From an uncultured Hyphomicrobiales bacterium (GTDB lineage: Bacteria; Pseudomonadota; Alphaproteobacteria; Rhizobiales; Beijerinckiaceae), in the NCBI GenBank assembly GCA_903851305.1, contig CAINNX010000115.1:1-37988 (forward strand): 37,988 nucleotides of DNA, given 5' to 3'. A program made the translations under genes and the position numbers. Positions 1 through 8,067 of the stretch are shown piece by piece. The notes below the pieces were generated by a model that saw nothing but the letters and a program-made list of their open reading frames with translations, was not told the DNA's origin and made no database searches. Numbering within the stretch: position 1 is the first letter of the stretch; each line of letters opens with the position of its first letter.

Positions 1-1
1 G

Positions 2-124
2 CTTCTTCGACTGCCAGGTCAAGGGAACCGAGAGCTTATCGCAATCTCAGCCACCTCAACAGGTTACGGAAAGTTGCACTTCGAAGTTGAATCTACGAAT
101 AATAAACGTTGCGCAAAATTGTAA
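2..124 (+). other. Open frame entering from the left edge, unrecognised
   Basis: A reading frame is open from the window edge and ends at TAA 122-124, giving about 40 residues. It runs antisense to the 3' end of the truncated ecfG. The tail reads roughly LIAISATSTGYGKLHFEVES and I do not recognise it. It may be the end of a neighbouring gene whose arrival truncated ecfG, or simply chance. Only the sequence to the left of this window can decide. Confidence 0.2.
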
Positions 125-326
125 AAAGCCAAGCAGGAAAATTAGTGCCCTCGACGAAGGAGCCAAGATTGCTCCAGGCTTTCACAAGAGTTTCCTGCAC
201 CAGATCATCGGCGCGATCAGGATTGCCAGACAGTGACACAGCAAAGGCGCGCAAACTCGGGATCGCCGCAAGGAGATCTGATTTGAGCTGTGGGCTCGCC
301 TGCATGCGTCCGGAGCGCTCTGTCAC
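93..326 (-). pseudogene. ecfG: EcfG-type ECF sigma factor, truncated after region 2
   Basis: The 77 residues match the N-terminal half of EcfG, the sigma factor of the alphaproteobacterial general stress response. Sigma region 2 is clear (LLAAIPSLRAFAVSLSGN, then ADDLVQETLVKAW and FPAWLFTILRNVYYS). EcfG proteins are usually about 170-190 residues, and here a TAG stops the frame just where region 2 ends. None of the three minus-strand frames in the remaining 92 bases gives region 4, the part that binds the -35 element. The ATG overlaps the nepR stop by 4 bases (ATGA), the usual nepR-ecfG coupling, so the gene was once normal. The break could be a real deletion or insertion, or an assembly junction. 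A functional EcfG elsewhere is likely, because the target promoters nearby are intact. Confidence 0.75.
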
Positions 327-661
327 ACTTGATCCCCAGATCCAGGCGCCTTGTCCGCATCATCCGTGTCGAGTTCATTCAAAAGTTCGAGAAAACGGTC
401 CGGGATCGGCTGGTTGAGCACATCATCATAGACGGACTTCAGCTGCCGCTCGATATAGGTCTTCAGATTCGGCCCCGTGGATGCCACATCACCTTTGATG
501 TCTTGTATTTGCTCTGTTTTCTTCTCTGGCAGGTCCTGAGCTGCCAGATGAGGGGGCGGCCCAGCTACTGCATGCGCAGCTGCACCGCGGCCACTGGGCG
601 TTTGCAGAGGCCGCGCCGAAATAGCGCTGGGCTTCTTCCGGGTTCTGCTGTTTTCGTCCAT
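323..661 (-). CDS. nepR: Anti-sigma factor NepR
   Basis: NepR holds EcfG inactive until phosphorylated PhyR binds NepR instead (partner switching). The C-terminal half carries the NepR core: IERQLKSVYDDVLNQPIPDRF followed by LELLNELD, the two helices that contact the sigma factor or PhyR. The first 60 residues are low-complexity and poorly conserved, as is usual. The length, 112 residues, is somewhat above the typical 60-90, so a later start is possible, but an AAGGGG stretch lies upstream of the ATG at 661. The gene overlaps ecfG by 4 bases and is divergent from phyR. A perfect EcfG-type promoter lies about 80 bases upstream, implying autoregulation. Confidence 0.88.
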   Translation of the reverse strand: MDENSRTRKKPSAISARPLQTPSGRGAAAHAVAGPPPHLAAQDLPEKKTEQIQDIKGDVASTGPNLKTYIERQLKSVYDDVLNQPIPDRFLELLNELDTDDADKAPGSGDQV

Positions 662-740
662 GCTTTCAATCCCCTTAGCTCGGGATGCCCCTCGCGAACA
701 CCCTTTGCCAGCCCCAGTCAGCCTTGCTCAGTGTGGCTTA

Positions 741-766
741 AACGCGCGAAGCTGGGAGCAAGTTCC
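741..766 (-). promoter_or_regulatory. EcfG-type promoter of nepR-ecfG
   Basis: Read on the minus strand, GGAAC (766-762) is followed after 17 bases by CGTT (744-741). This is an exact match to the known EcfG consensus GGAAC-N16/17-CGTT. It faces nepR and leaves a leader of roughly 75 bases, consistent with positive autoregulation of the stress sigma operon. Confidence 0.85.
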
Positions 767-775
767 ATCAGCACT

Positions 776-800
776 GGAACCTAAGCTGCTTTATGGGGTT
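776..800 (+). promoter_or_regulatory. Probable EcfG-type promoter of phyR
   Basis: GGAAC at 776-780 is followed after 16 bases by GGTT at 797-800, one mismatch from the CGTT -10 element. It sits 45 bases before the phyR start. Its -35 lies only 9 bases from the -35 of the divergent nepR promoter. Confidence 0.65.
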
Positions 801-844
801 AAATAAAGATAGCTCAAAGTCAGTCAGCAGGGGCAAGTTTCAGC

Positions 845-1657
845 ATGTCGGTTTCGCAGGCGATTTCCTCGCATATCCCCTATTTGCGCCGGTTTGCACG
901 CGCATTATCTGGAAGCCAGGCCAGTGGCGATGCGTTTGTCCTTGCAACTCTTGAGACAATTGTGAGCGACCCCTCCAGGTTTCAAGCTCAAACAGATGCG
1001 CGCACGGCGCTCTATCGGGTCTTTCTGAACGTATGGGCTTCCACACCAGCCAACCAGATCAGGGAAGATGAAAGCCCAGCAACGGATGAAGCTGGCGCGC
1101 GCCGCAATCTGGATGCGATCTCCTTGCGTCCGCGCGTTGCTTTTTTGCTGTCGTCGCTTGAAGGGTTCGATACGGACGAGGTAGCCAAGGCTTTGGAATG
1201 TTCTCCCAATGAAGCGCGTGCCCTAATCGATGATGCGAGTAAGGAAATTGCCGATCAGATCCGCACTGACGTGCTGATCATCGAAGACGAGCCCTTTATT
1301 GCACTCGATCTGCAAACCTTGGTCGAGGATCTTGGTCACCATGTGATCGGCATTGCCCGCACCCACAAAGAAGTGGTGAAAAGCATTGAGACACACAAGC
1401 CAGGTCTCATTCTAGCCGACATCCAATTGGCCGATGGCTCATCGGGGCTAGAGGCCGTCAATCAAATTCTGGGCAATATGGAAGTGCCCGTGATTTTCAT
1501 CACCGCCTATCCCGAACGCTTCCTCACCGGCCAGCCGCCTGAGCCAGCTTTCCTGATCACCAAACCTTTTGGCGTCGATTCATTAAAGGCTGTAATCTCA
1601 CAAGCGCTGTTTTTCGATCGCCGCTCCCGCCGCGCAGAGAACGAGAGTCTCACCTGA
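845..1657 (+). CDS. phyR: General stress response regulator PhyR
   Basis: PhyR is the anti-anti-sigma response regulator of the general stress response; when phosphorylated it sequesters NepR and frees EcfG. Residues 1-135 form the sigma-like domain (ISSHIPYLRRFARALSGS at the start, then a region-4-like helix pair with LLSSLEGFDTDEVAKALECS). Residues 141-258 are a receiver domain with acidic pocket E147-D148-E149, phospho-acceptor D192 (LILADIQLADG), T220 and K240 (ITKPFG). The 270-residue length is typical. The gene is divergent from nepR-ecfG, the standard arrangement. No HWE/HisKA2 PhyK-type kinase was seen here. PhyR appears intact even though the adjacent ecfG is broken. Confidence 0.95.
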   Translation: MSVSQAISSHIPYLRRFARALSGSQASGDAFVLATLETIVSDPSRFQAQTDARTALYRVFLNVWASTPANQIREDESPATDEAGARRNLDAISLRPRVAFLLSSLEGFDTDEVAKALECSPNEARALIDDASKEIADQIRTDVLIIEDEPFIALDLQTLVEDLGHHVIGIARTHKEVVKSIETHKPGLILADIQLADGSSGLEAVNQILGNMEVPVIFITAYPERFLTGQPPEPAFLITKPFGVDSLKAVISQALFFDRRSRRAENESLT

Positions 1658-1796
1658 ACCAAAGGCTTGATCTGCAAAAAGGTCGGGGGATGTCATAAAT
1701 TGACAGGCCAGACTTCAAATCAAGGCGCGTCAGCAGGGTTTCTGGTCCGGTTGTCCAGAAAACTTTCCGTTTTTTCGAAAAAATCTCGGTTTTGCA

Positions 1797-1822
1797 GGAA
1801 CCTTAAGCACCAGCTTCGCGTT
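1797..1822 (+). promoter_or_regulatory. EcfG-type promoter of the KGG-repeat gene
   Basis: GGAAC at 1797-1801, a 17-base spacer and CGTT at 1819-1822 match the EcfG consensus perfectly. The downstream start codon lies about 40 bases away, so the leader is short. This directly ties the next gene to the general stress response. Confidence 0.85.
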
Positions 1823-1864
1823 CCCTATTGGTCATCTTGACCGCAACACATGCGAGAGACTGCT

Positions 1865-2143
1865 ATGGAAGAGGAAAAAAAATCCCTGCGCGGGTTTGCC
1901 GCTATGAGCCCCGAGCGCCAAAAAGAAATCGCCCGCAAGGGTGGTGAGAGCGTGCCCAACGAAAAGCGCAGCTTCTCACAAAACCCCTCACTGGCAGCTG
2001 ATGCTGGACGCAAAGGCGGGCAGAACGTCAACCCGTCCAAGCGTTCCTTCTCCCAGAATCATGAGCTCGCTTCAGCAGCTGGGCGTAAGGGCGGACACGC
2101 CTCGCATGGTGGCAAAAAGGCCGCCACTGTTCTGGCCAAATAA
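1865..2143 (+). CDS. KGG-repeat stress-induced protein (Con-10/GsiB-like)
   Basis: A small, very hydrophilic protein of 92 residues built from three KGG units (EIARKGG, DAGRKGG, AAGRKGG) separated by KRSFSQN spacers. This is the stress-induced KGG motif found in GsiB of Bacillus and Con-10 of fungi. Such proteins are thought to protect the cell during desiccation or osmotic stress, with no known enzyme activity. I prefer the ATG at 1865, which has a GAGAGA stretch upstream; an in-frame ATG at 1850 would add five residues. The perfect EcfG-type promoter upstream and the position next to phyR place it in the stress regulon. A strong hairpin follows the stop. Confidence 0.85.
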   Translation: MEEEKKSLRGFAAMSPERQKEIARKGGESVPNEKRSFSQNPSLAADAGRKGGQNVNPSKRSFSQNHELASAAGRKGGHASHGGKKAATVLAK

Positions 2144-2175
2144 ACCGCCAAACAATTTAAGGACTGCGTGACCTC

Positions 2176-2212
2176 ATAAAATAGCGCCGCAACATGTGCG
2201 GCGCTATTTGTG
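2176..2212. terminator. Bidirectional terminator hairpin
   Basis: A perfect 12-bp stem (2179-2190 with 2198-2209, AAATAGCGCCGC) encloses a 7-base loop. It lies between the KGG gene and the converging cysG. The T-run is better on the minus strand (TTTTA), so it probably ends cysG transcripts and may serve both sides. Confidence 0.7.
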
Positions 2213-2234
2213 GCCACCAGCAATGACGCACAAC

Positions 2235-3674
2235 TCAGGTCGGCTCGCCCGGCGATGGCAGCGGCGGTCCTGCCAGTGCGGCACCAATCAGCACCAGACA
2301 AGGACCTGTGGGGCGCGCTTGAGCAATCCGCTCAGGTAATTGTGCAATCATGCCTGCTATGCGTCGCTCATCAGGCCAGGTGGCACGTTCAACGACCACC
2401 GCAGGCGTTGCAGGATCAAGTCCCTCCGCCAGCAACCGCGCGACAAGCAGCGGCAAGGTCTTCACACCCATGTAAACAACGGTGGTCGCACGCGGGTCGG
2501 TCAGCGCAGCATAGGAAAGATCATCAGGCAATCGTCCATCATGGGCATGTGCTGTGATGAATTGCAGACGACGTGCCACTTTGCGCTCTGTGAGCGACAG
2601 ACCGAGCGACGCTGCAGCACCAGAGGCGGCTGTTACACCAGGGATAACTTCCACGGGAAAGCCCGCAGCAGTGACGCCTTCGATCTCTTCACCAGCGCGA
2701 CCAAAAACCATGGGGTCGCCACCTTTGAGACGCACCACGCGTTTTCCGTCACGCGCCAGTGACACAAGCAGAGCGGTAATATCATCTTGTGTGCAAGAGG
2801 GTTTGTAACCACGCTTTCCAACCGCAATACGTGTTGCTTCGCGCCGTGCCGCATTGACGGTCTGTGGCGACACGAGATCGTCATACAATACGACGTCAGC
2901 CGATTGTAGCGCGCGCACAGCCTTCACGGTCAAGAGATCAGGATCACCCGGCCCCGCCCCCACAAGCACCACAGAGCCTTTTGGGGCATCGCTTGATTGC
3001 TCGTCACTGACGCGCAGAAGATCGACCAGATCACTATTTTGTGGGGATTGATCCGCTTTTGCAAAAGCCAGAGCTGTGAAACGCTCCCAAAAAGCGCGGC
3101 GCCCACGGAATGGTAAATTGCGTGACTGCACCGATGCACGCCAACCCTTTGCGGCCTGCGCCCAGCTGCGCAAACCTTGCGGCAAAATAGATTCAATCCG
3201 TGCGCGGATTTCCTGCCCGAAGACAGGTGCGGCCCCATCGGTTGAAATGCCAATCACAACGGGCGAACGCTCGACGATGGAGCCAAACTGAAAGTCACAG
3301 AATGCAGGCCGATCAATCACATTGACCGGGACACCTGCGACGCGCGCGGCCGCGCAAAAACGTGTGGCCTCATGATCGCTTTCAACATCGCCAATTGCCA
3401 GTGCAGCGCCATGCAGATCGGCAGGCTCCCACGCGCGCGCGATCCACATGAGTGTGGGCAAATCTCGCAACGTCTCACGCATTTTATCGGATAGGCTGGC
3501 TGCAAAAACATGCACCTGCGCTCCGGTGGCCGCCAGCAATTCGGCTTTCCAGGCTGCACCCTCAGTCCCCCCCACCAAGACCACACACTTGTCTGTCAGC
3601 CGGAAGAAAACGGGGAGTGTCGCCAACGCCGACAGGCGCGCGAGGGGGGCTGGATCAGGCTGGCGCGGTCTCAT
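2235..3674 (-). CDS. cysG: Siroheme synthase CysG (fused dehydrogenase/chelatase and methyltransferase)
   Basis: CysG converts uroporphyrinogen III to siroheme, the cofactor of sulfite and nitrite reductases. Residues about 20-215 are the SirC-like NAD-binding and ferrochelatase part (FFRLTDKCVVLVGGTEGAAW). Residues about 232-470 are the SAM uroporphyrinogen III methyltransferase, with VLVGAGPGDPDLLTVKAVRA, VVRLKGGDPMVFGRAGEE, VIPGVTAASGAAA and the closing GPCLVLIGAAL. The length, 479 residues, suits the fused enzyme. The usual cysteine and sulfite reductase partners are not adjacent; about 90 bases separate it from the dehydratase gene upstream. The cytosolic function is secure from the motifs. 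Confidence 0.95.
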   Translation of the reverse strand: MRPRQPDPAPLARLSALATLPVFFRLTDKCVVLVGGTEGAAWKAELLAATGAQVHVFAASLSDKMRETLRDLPTLMWIARAWEPADLHGAALAIGDVESDHEATRFCAAARVAGVPVNVIDRPAFCDFQFGSIVERSPVVIGISTDGAAPVFGQEIRARIESILPQGLRSWAQAAKGWRASVQSRNLPFRGRRAFWERFTALAFAKADQSPQNSDLVDLLRVSDEQSSDAPKGSVVLVGAGPGDPDLLTVKAVRALQSADVVLYDDLVSPQTVNAARREATRIAVGKRGYKPSCTQDDITALLVSLARDGKRVVRLKGGDPMVFGRAGEEIEGVTAAGFPVEVIPGVTAASGAAASLGLSLTERKVARRLQFITAHAHDGRLPDDLSYAALTDPRATTVVYMGVKTLPLLVARLLAEGLDPATPAVVVERATWPDERRIAGMIAQLPERIAQARPTGPCLVLIGAALAGPPLPSPGEPT

Positions 3675-3764
3675 AGGCAGCGGGCTCCGGTGAACACCCC
3701 TGCTCTAGCGCCAATGCACCAGGTCTGTCCATCTGCACGCAACAGGGCGCGGCCTTACGAACCA

Positions 3765-4133
3765 TCAGTCCTTGTAGGAGATATAGGCATAGGGGGGCTC
3801 TTGCGGCGTGCCTTCCAAGGCACCGCCCAATGAGGTGGGTTGCCACATGATGAGCTTTTCAATCGCAATGGCGAGCTCGACATCCTTGAGCGTAATACCG
3901 CCTGCATCATGCGTGTTGAGACGCACGGTGACCGCAGGATAGGTGACATGTAGATCAGGATGGTGCCAGGCAGCTTCGGCCAGATGACCAATGGCATTGA
4001 CCGCCATCAGCGTGCCTTTCCAGCCATTGGTTTTATAGGTGCGCTCCAGCGCACCTTTGACATGCGACCAGCGCGGCAGATCGCGCTGAAGGTGCGCGCG
4101 AATGACATCGTCAGACAAAACCTTTGAAGTCAT
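3765..4133 (-). CDS. phhB: Pterin-4a-carbinolamine dehydratase
   Basis: The enzyme dehydrates 4a-hydroxytetrahydrobiopterin to recycle the cofactor of aromatic amino acid hydroxylases. The family signature is clear: AEAAWHHPDLHVTYPAVTV with the active-site His pair and Pro, then LNTHDAGGITLKDVELA. Length is 122 residues, with a C-terminal tail of about 25 residues (from MWQPTSLGG) beyond the usual end. No phenylalanine hydroxylase gene is nearby, so its in vivo role may be pterin recycling for another pathway. It lies 16 bases downstream of the cytochrome c gene on the same strand and may be cotranscribed with it. Confidence 0.9.
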   Translation of the reverse strand: MTSKVLSDDVIRAHLQRDLPRWSHVKGALERTYKTNGWKGTLMAVNAIGHLAEAAWHHPDLHVTYPAVTVRLNTHDAGGITLKDVELAIAIEKLIMWQPTSLGGALEGTPQEPPYAYISYKD

Positions 4134-4149
4134 CCGCGCGCTCCCAACA

Positions 4150-4545
4150 TTACTTCTTTTTGCCGTCCTTATCGAACTGCTTCAGATAAGCGACAAGATT
4201 GTCGATTTCGGTTTCGTTGGTGATGCCAGCGAAGACCATCTTGGTGCCGGGCACTTTGGCGCGCGGGTTTTTGATATATTCCTTGAAGGTCGCTTCATCC
4301 CAAGTCAGGCCCGAGCCCTTGTTGGCGTCTGAATAATTGTAACCTTCCACCGAACCCGAATGACGGCCGATCACACCATTGAGGTTGGGGCCAACGCTGT
4401 TCTTGGCGGTTTCGCCAATCTGATGGCACGCGCGGCACTTTGCAAAGCTCTTTTCGCCTGCTTCAGCATCCTGAGCCATGGCCTGTCCGGCAAAACCGAT
4501 CAGGGCGAAAGCGGCGGCCGCAGCCAGAGAAGTCTTGAATGTCAT
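4150..4545 (-). CDS. Periplasmic class I c-type cytochrome (c2/c550-like)
   Basis: A small electron carrier exported to the periplasm. A signal peptide occupies about residues 1-24 (basic start, Ala-rich core, AMA cleavage site). The heme site is KCRACHQ, GPNLNGVIGRHSG follows, and the distal ligand Met is in PGTKMVFAGI. Length of 131 residues fits cytochrome c2/c550. An AAGGAGA Shine-Dalgarno precedes the ATG. It could donate to cytochrome oxidase or another periplasmic reductase; the partners are not in the window. Confidence 0.93.
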   Translation of the reverse strand: MTFKTSLAAAAAFALIGFAGQAMAQDAEAGEKSFAKCRACHQIGETAKNSVGPNLNGVIGRHSGSVEGYNYSDANKGSGLTWDEATFKEYIKNPRAKVPGTKMVFAGITNETEIDNLVAYLKQFDKDGKKK

Positions 4546-4996
4546 GTGTTCTCCTTAGAGAAACGCCAGAGCAATCTGGGTTGTCTTCATATTAAGCGCA
4601 GCCGTGCGCCGATCAAGACATAAGTCGGTCCTCGTTCTGCGAAGATAACAACCAGCGTCTGGGCGGCACATTGAAGGCCAAGCATCTTTGAGCTTACGAG
4701 GGGAACAGGGCAGCGGATGCGGCCAGACATCAATGACGGCCCACATTTAAGCCCCACCCCGACCCGTCAGTCCCCCATGGCGTTCGGGCCTGACAAAAGC
4801 CTCACCTGAATGCCCACAGCAGCATCACAAAGCATTCAATAATTGAGCTAATTCTATATAAAACCATAGAAAATTGCCCTTAGGGCCGTTAACTATTTTG
4901 GGAACAATTGTAACTATTTGGTTCACAAAAGTTAAAATACGTTTACGTTTGTGTGGTGCAACAAAGCGCATGCGCGAGCGGCGGCGGAGTAAGAGT
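4546..4996. other. 450-base intergenic region between cytochrome c and rpfF
   Basis: No gene is supported here. The right half (about 4835-4950) is AT-rich compared with the rest and should contain the rpfF promoter, but I could not fix -35 and -10 elements with confidence. A GGAAC at 4901 lacks a CGTT at the right distance, so it is not an EcfG promoter. Confidence 0.6.
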
Positions 4997-5965
4997 ATGG
5001 CGTATTTTGATCTTTCTACGGGTGGGCATCTGCGCGCCATGCCCGGCAACACATTGCCTTTCATGAAGCCGGACCGGATCCGGCCCCGACTATCCGAACT
5101 CAAAAAAATCGAGGCGAGCTCGTCCCAATTTCCACAGCTCGGCCTGCGCGAACTCGACATTCGCTTCGATAAAGCCACCAACGCCATGTGGTGCGCGATG
5201 CGCCCATCAGGCCCCCCGAGCTTCACACCTTCCATGTTGCGGGAGCTGATCAGCCTGCGCCGCGCGATCCAGACTTACACGCAAGGCAGGGATAACCAAG
5301 ACAAGCTGCGCTTTTTTATAGGCCGATCGGATGTCGCTGGCATTTATAACCTGGGCGGCGATCTCGATCATTTCGTTGCAATGATCCGCCAACGCGACCG
5401 CGAGGGCTTACGCGCCTATGCGGTTGATTGCTGCGATGTTGCCTATCACATGACAACCGGCTTTGACTCATCTGTTCTGACCATCGGCCTTGTGCAAGGA
5501 GATGCGCTCGGCGGAGGCTTTGAAGGCGCAATGTCTTTCAACATTCTGGTCGCGGAACGCAAAGCCCGTATGGGACTGCCGGAGATATTGTTCAACCTTT
5601 TTCCCGGCATGGGTGCCATGAGTTTTCTGACCCGCAAAGTCGGCTTGGCTATTGCCCAGCGTATGATCATGTCGGGAAAGATCTACACAGCCGAAGAACT
5701 TCATGAAATGGGCGTGGTCGATATTCTGGTTGAGGATGGCGCAGGTGAAGATGCTGTTTGCAAATTCATAGCTGGAGGCCAGACACGCCACCGGCTACAT
5801 CTCGCCTTGGCTCAGGCACGCCAGCGCGTTCTCCCGCTCAGTTTTGAGGAGCTGCGCGACATTACCGACATCTGGGTCAATACCGCCATGCAGCTTGGTG
5901 AGAATGATTTGCGTCGTATGGAACGGTTGGCAGCTGCCCAACGAAAACGTCTGGCGCGTGCGTGA
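4997..5965 (+). CDS. rpfF: DSF (diffusible signal factor) synthase, RpfF family
   Basis: RpfF is a crotonase-fold enzyme that makes cis-2-unsaturated fatty acid signals by dehydrating 3-hydroxyacyl-ACP and releasing the acid. The family signature is strong: YNLGGDLDHF, ALGGGFEGAMS, GLPEILFNLFPGMGAMSFL and the distinctive C-terminal ITDIWVNTAMQLGENDLRRM. The two catalytic glutamates of RpfF (E141 and E161 in Xanthomonas) correspond to E176 and E196, with the same 20-residue spacing; ordinary enoyl-CoA hydratases lack the NLFPGMGA block. I chose the ATG at 4997 (322 residues, GGAG 9 bases upstream) rather than an in-frame ATG 41 codons earlier with a basic, unrelated lead. The N-terminus is about 30 residues longer than in Xcc. 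It converges on the rpfC-like gene with 3 bases between stops. Confidence 0.93.
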   Translation: MAYFDLSTGGHLRAMPGNTLPFMKPDRIRPRLSELKKIEASSSQFPQLGLRELDIRFDKATNAMWCAMRPSGPPSFTPSMLRELISLRRAIQTYTQGRDNQDKLRFFIGRSDVAGIYNLGGDLDHFVAMIRQRDREGLRAYAVDCCDVAYHMTTGFDSSVLTIGLVQGDALGGGFEGAMSFNILVAERKARMGLPEILFNLFPGMGAMSFLTRKVGLAIAQRMIMSGKIYTAEELHEMGVVDILVEDGAGEDAVCKFIAGGQTRHRLHLALAQARQRVLPLSFEELRDITDIWVNTAMQLGENDLRRMERLAAAQRKRLARA

Positions 5966-5968
5966 CAC

Positions 5969-8059
5969 CTAAGCCTGTGAGAGATGAGGTTGCAGCGCCT
6001 CGCGCGCTGCAAAAAAATCTGCTTCAAGTGCGTGCAATTGAACAAGACCATCAAGGGCAAGCTCGTGGGCTTCAATCGTACGCAACATCAGACACCGTTG
6101 AAAAATTGCCTGCGCACCGACATTGGCCGCACATGAGCGCAAAGCGTGCGCATGATCACGAAAACTCGCGACATCCTGCATCTGCACGGCCTGCTGCAGG
6201 TTTTGCAAAACACCTGCAGCATCACTGACAAATTGTGCAACAATATCTCGTACAAAATCTTTGCCACCCAGCTTTTCAAGATCACACAAGGCGCGTGGAT
6301 CGACGGCGGGTGATCCATCGGCTTGAGCTATTTGCCTGCTCTCAACCTGATGAACAACAGGTGCAGACACGGGCGCCACGATGCGCGCGTGGCGGGCAAC
6401 AGCTTCCAGAAGTGCCTTGGCTTCTATAGGCTTATTCAAACAAGCAACCATGCCAACTTCTGCGCATTTGCGCGCGCTGTCCTGTGTGGCATCTGCTGTC
6501 AGAGCCACAATCGGCGCACGCTCCTGCCCCAGCATGGCGAAGGCGTAGAACTTGGACGCATCAAGCCCGTTCATCACCGGCATATTGAGATCCATCAGGA
6601 CCAGATCAAAATCGTCCTGCAACAATAGATCAACAGCTGCATCGCCATTTTCAACAATCATCACTGAATGACCGCCCTGCTCCAGAATGCGCGCAATGAC
6701 CATTTGATTGGTGCGGTTGTCTTCAGCCACCAGAATATGCAAAGGGCGCGACGCAGCGCTGAGGCCATCCGACACATGCGGCAGCGGGGCTTGTGCCAGC
6801 CCCACATCCATCTCGAACCAAAAAGTCGATCCACGACCGAGCGCACTTTGCACACCTATGTCGCCACCATGCGCCTGGACCAATTGTCGCGCAATTGACA
6901 GACCAAGGCCTGTGCCACCAAAACGATCAATGATCGTCTCGTCTGCTTGTGTGAATGATTCAAAAATTCGCGCCTGTGCTTCAGGCGCAATGCCGATCCC
7001 TGTGTCAGTGACATCAAACCGCAAGCGGATGTTTTCCTCCGCGCACGCCGTAACCTGAACTGCCATGCGCACATAGCCGCGTGTGGTAAACTTGACCGCG
7101 TTGCCACATAAATTAATCAACACTTCTTCAAAATGCCGCATAGAGCCCAACACAAACTGCGGCACGTCCTCATCAATTTGCAAAAAGAGATCAATACCCT
7201 TGGCCTTGGCCTGCACATCCAGCATGGCGCAGGTGTCAGCGAGCAATTCATGCAGATCAAAGACATTCATCTGCGGTTTTTTGCCGATTTCCATACGCGA
7301 CAAATCAAGCAGGGAATTGATGAGACCCAGCAGCGAGCGACCTGATTTACCAATGATGCGCGCCATATCAGCCTGCTCAGGCTCAAGCTTGGTGCCAGCC
7401 AGCATATCGCTCAACCCAATGACGGCGTTGAGCGGCGTGCGCAGTTCATGGCTTATGGAAGCAAGAAACAGACTTTTCGCGCGACTGGCTTCTTCTGCCT
7501 GACGCTTGGCCTCTGACAGGCGGCGGATGAGAACGGACACATAGACCGGCAAGATCACCAATGCGAGCAAGAGCCCGGCACTTAATTCGCGATTGTCACG
7601 CCAGAATGGCGTGGTGATGATGACCATTAAAAAACCAAAAAAGCCAACAATAGCTGATACAAAAAGGTATTTCACACCAAAGCGGAACCCGTTGCCGAAA
7701 ATGGCCCAGAGTAAAATCGGATAGGTGAAAGCCGTCAGCTCATCACCCGAATGTAGGAGATAAGCGACACAGCCTATATCAATCGGAATACCGAGATAGC
7801 GACGAAAGCGCGAGACACCTGGATGCCAAAGCAAATGCGCAAAAAGAAACAGCGTCGCAACCGTGAAGGCGACAAAATACAGGCCGACTTGTTCCAGATA
7901 ATATCTATGCTCGTCGCTGCCACCCAGATGCCCAATGAACAGCGCCAGAAAAGCAATCATGCTGAGCGCCAGACGGCTCAACGTCAGCTCATGTTCGCTA
8001 TCAGGCCGCGCTGACAAGCGCAGCTTGATCCAGGCAAAGAGTCGCGCCAAGATGTGCAT
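5969..8059 (-). CDS. rpfC: RpfC-like hybrid sensor histidine kinase
   Basis: A membrane sensor of DSF-type signals, 696 residues from the ATG at 8059. The N-terminus ([13 protein letters not shown]) resembles RpfC just before its membrane part. About five membrane segments follow (residues 30-180), including [11 protein letters not shown]. HisKA has H204 ([12 protein letters not shown]), the HATPase domain runs about 305-420 ([19 protein letters not shown]), the receiver 440-555 has D490 and K543, and a C-terminal HPt domain has H638 ([15 protein letters not shown]). This TM-HK-REC-HPt order is that of RpfC. Longer starts (8095, 8122) would overlap the upstream gene's end; the chosen start is 8 bases after it, so the genes are probably cotranscribed. 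In Xanthomonas RpfC also binds and restrains RpfF. Confidence 0.88.
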   Translation of the reverse strand: MHILARLFAWIKLRLSARPDSEHELTLSRLALSMIAFLALFIGHLGGSDEHRYYLEQVGLYFVAFTVATLFLFAHLLWHPGVSRFRRYLGIPIDIGCVAYLLHSGDELTAFTYPILLWAIFGNGFRFGVKYLFVSAIVGFFGFLMVIITTPFWRDNRELSAGLLLALVILPVYVSVLIRRLSEAKRQAEEASRAKSLFLASISHELRTPLNAVIGLSDMLAGTKLEPEQADMARIIGKSGRSLLGLINSLLDLSRMEIGKKPQMNVFDLHELLADTCAMLDVQAKAKGIDLFLQIDEDVPQFVLGSMRHFEEVLINLCGNAVKFTTRGYVRMAVQVTACAEENIRLRFDVTDTGIGIAPEAQARIFESFTQADETIIDRFGGTGLGLSIARQLVQAHGGDIGVQSALGRGSTFWFEMDVGLAQAPLPHVSDGLSAASRPLHILVAEDNRTNQMVIARILEQGGHSVMIVENGDAAVDLLLQDDFDLVLMDLNMPVMNGLDASKFYAFAMLGQERAPIVALTADATQDSARKCAEVGMVACLNKPIEAKALLEAVARHARIVAPVSAPVVHQVESRQIAQADGSPAVDPRALCDLEKLGGKDFVRDIVAQFVSDAAGVLQNLQQAVQMQDVASFRDHAHALRSCAANVGAQAIFQRCLMLRTIEAHELALDGLVQLHALEADFFAAREALQPHLSQA

Positions 8060-8067
8060 GATATCTC

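Noticed and set aside
4901-4925. GGAAC upstream of rpfF as an EcfG promoter
   Set aside because: No CGTT-like element at 16-17 bases; the spacer would be wrong.
4874-4996. Longer rpfF start at 4874
   Set aside because: The added 41 residues are basic, AT-rich and unlike the family; the ATG at 4997 has a well-placed GGAG.
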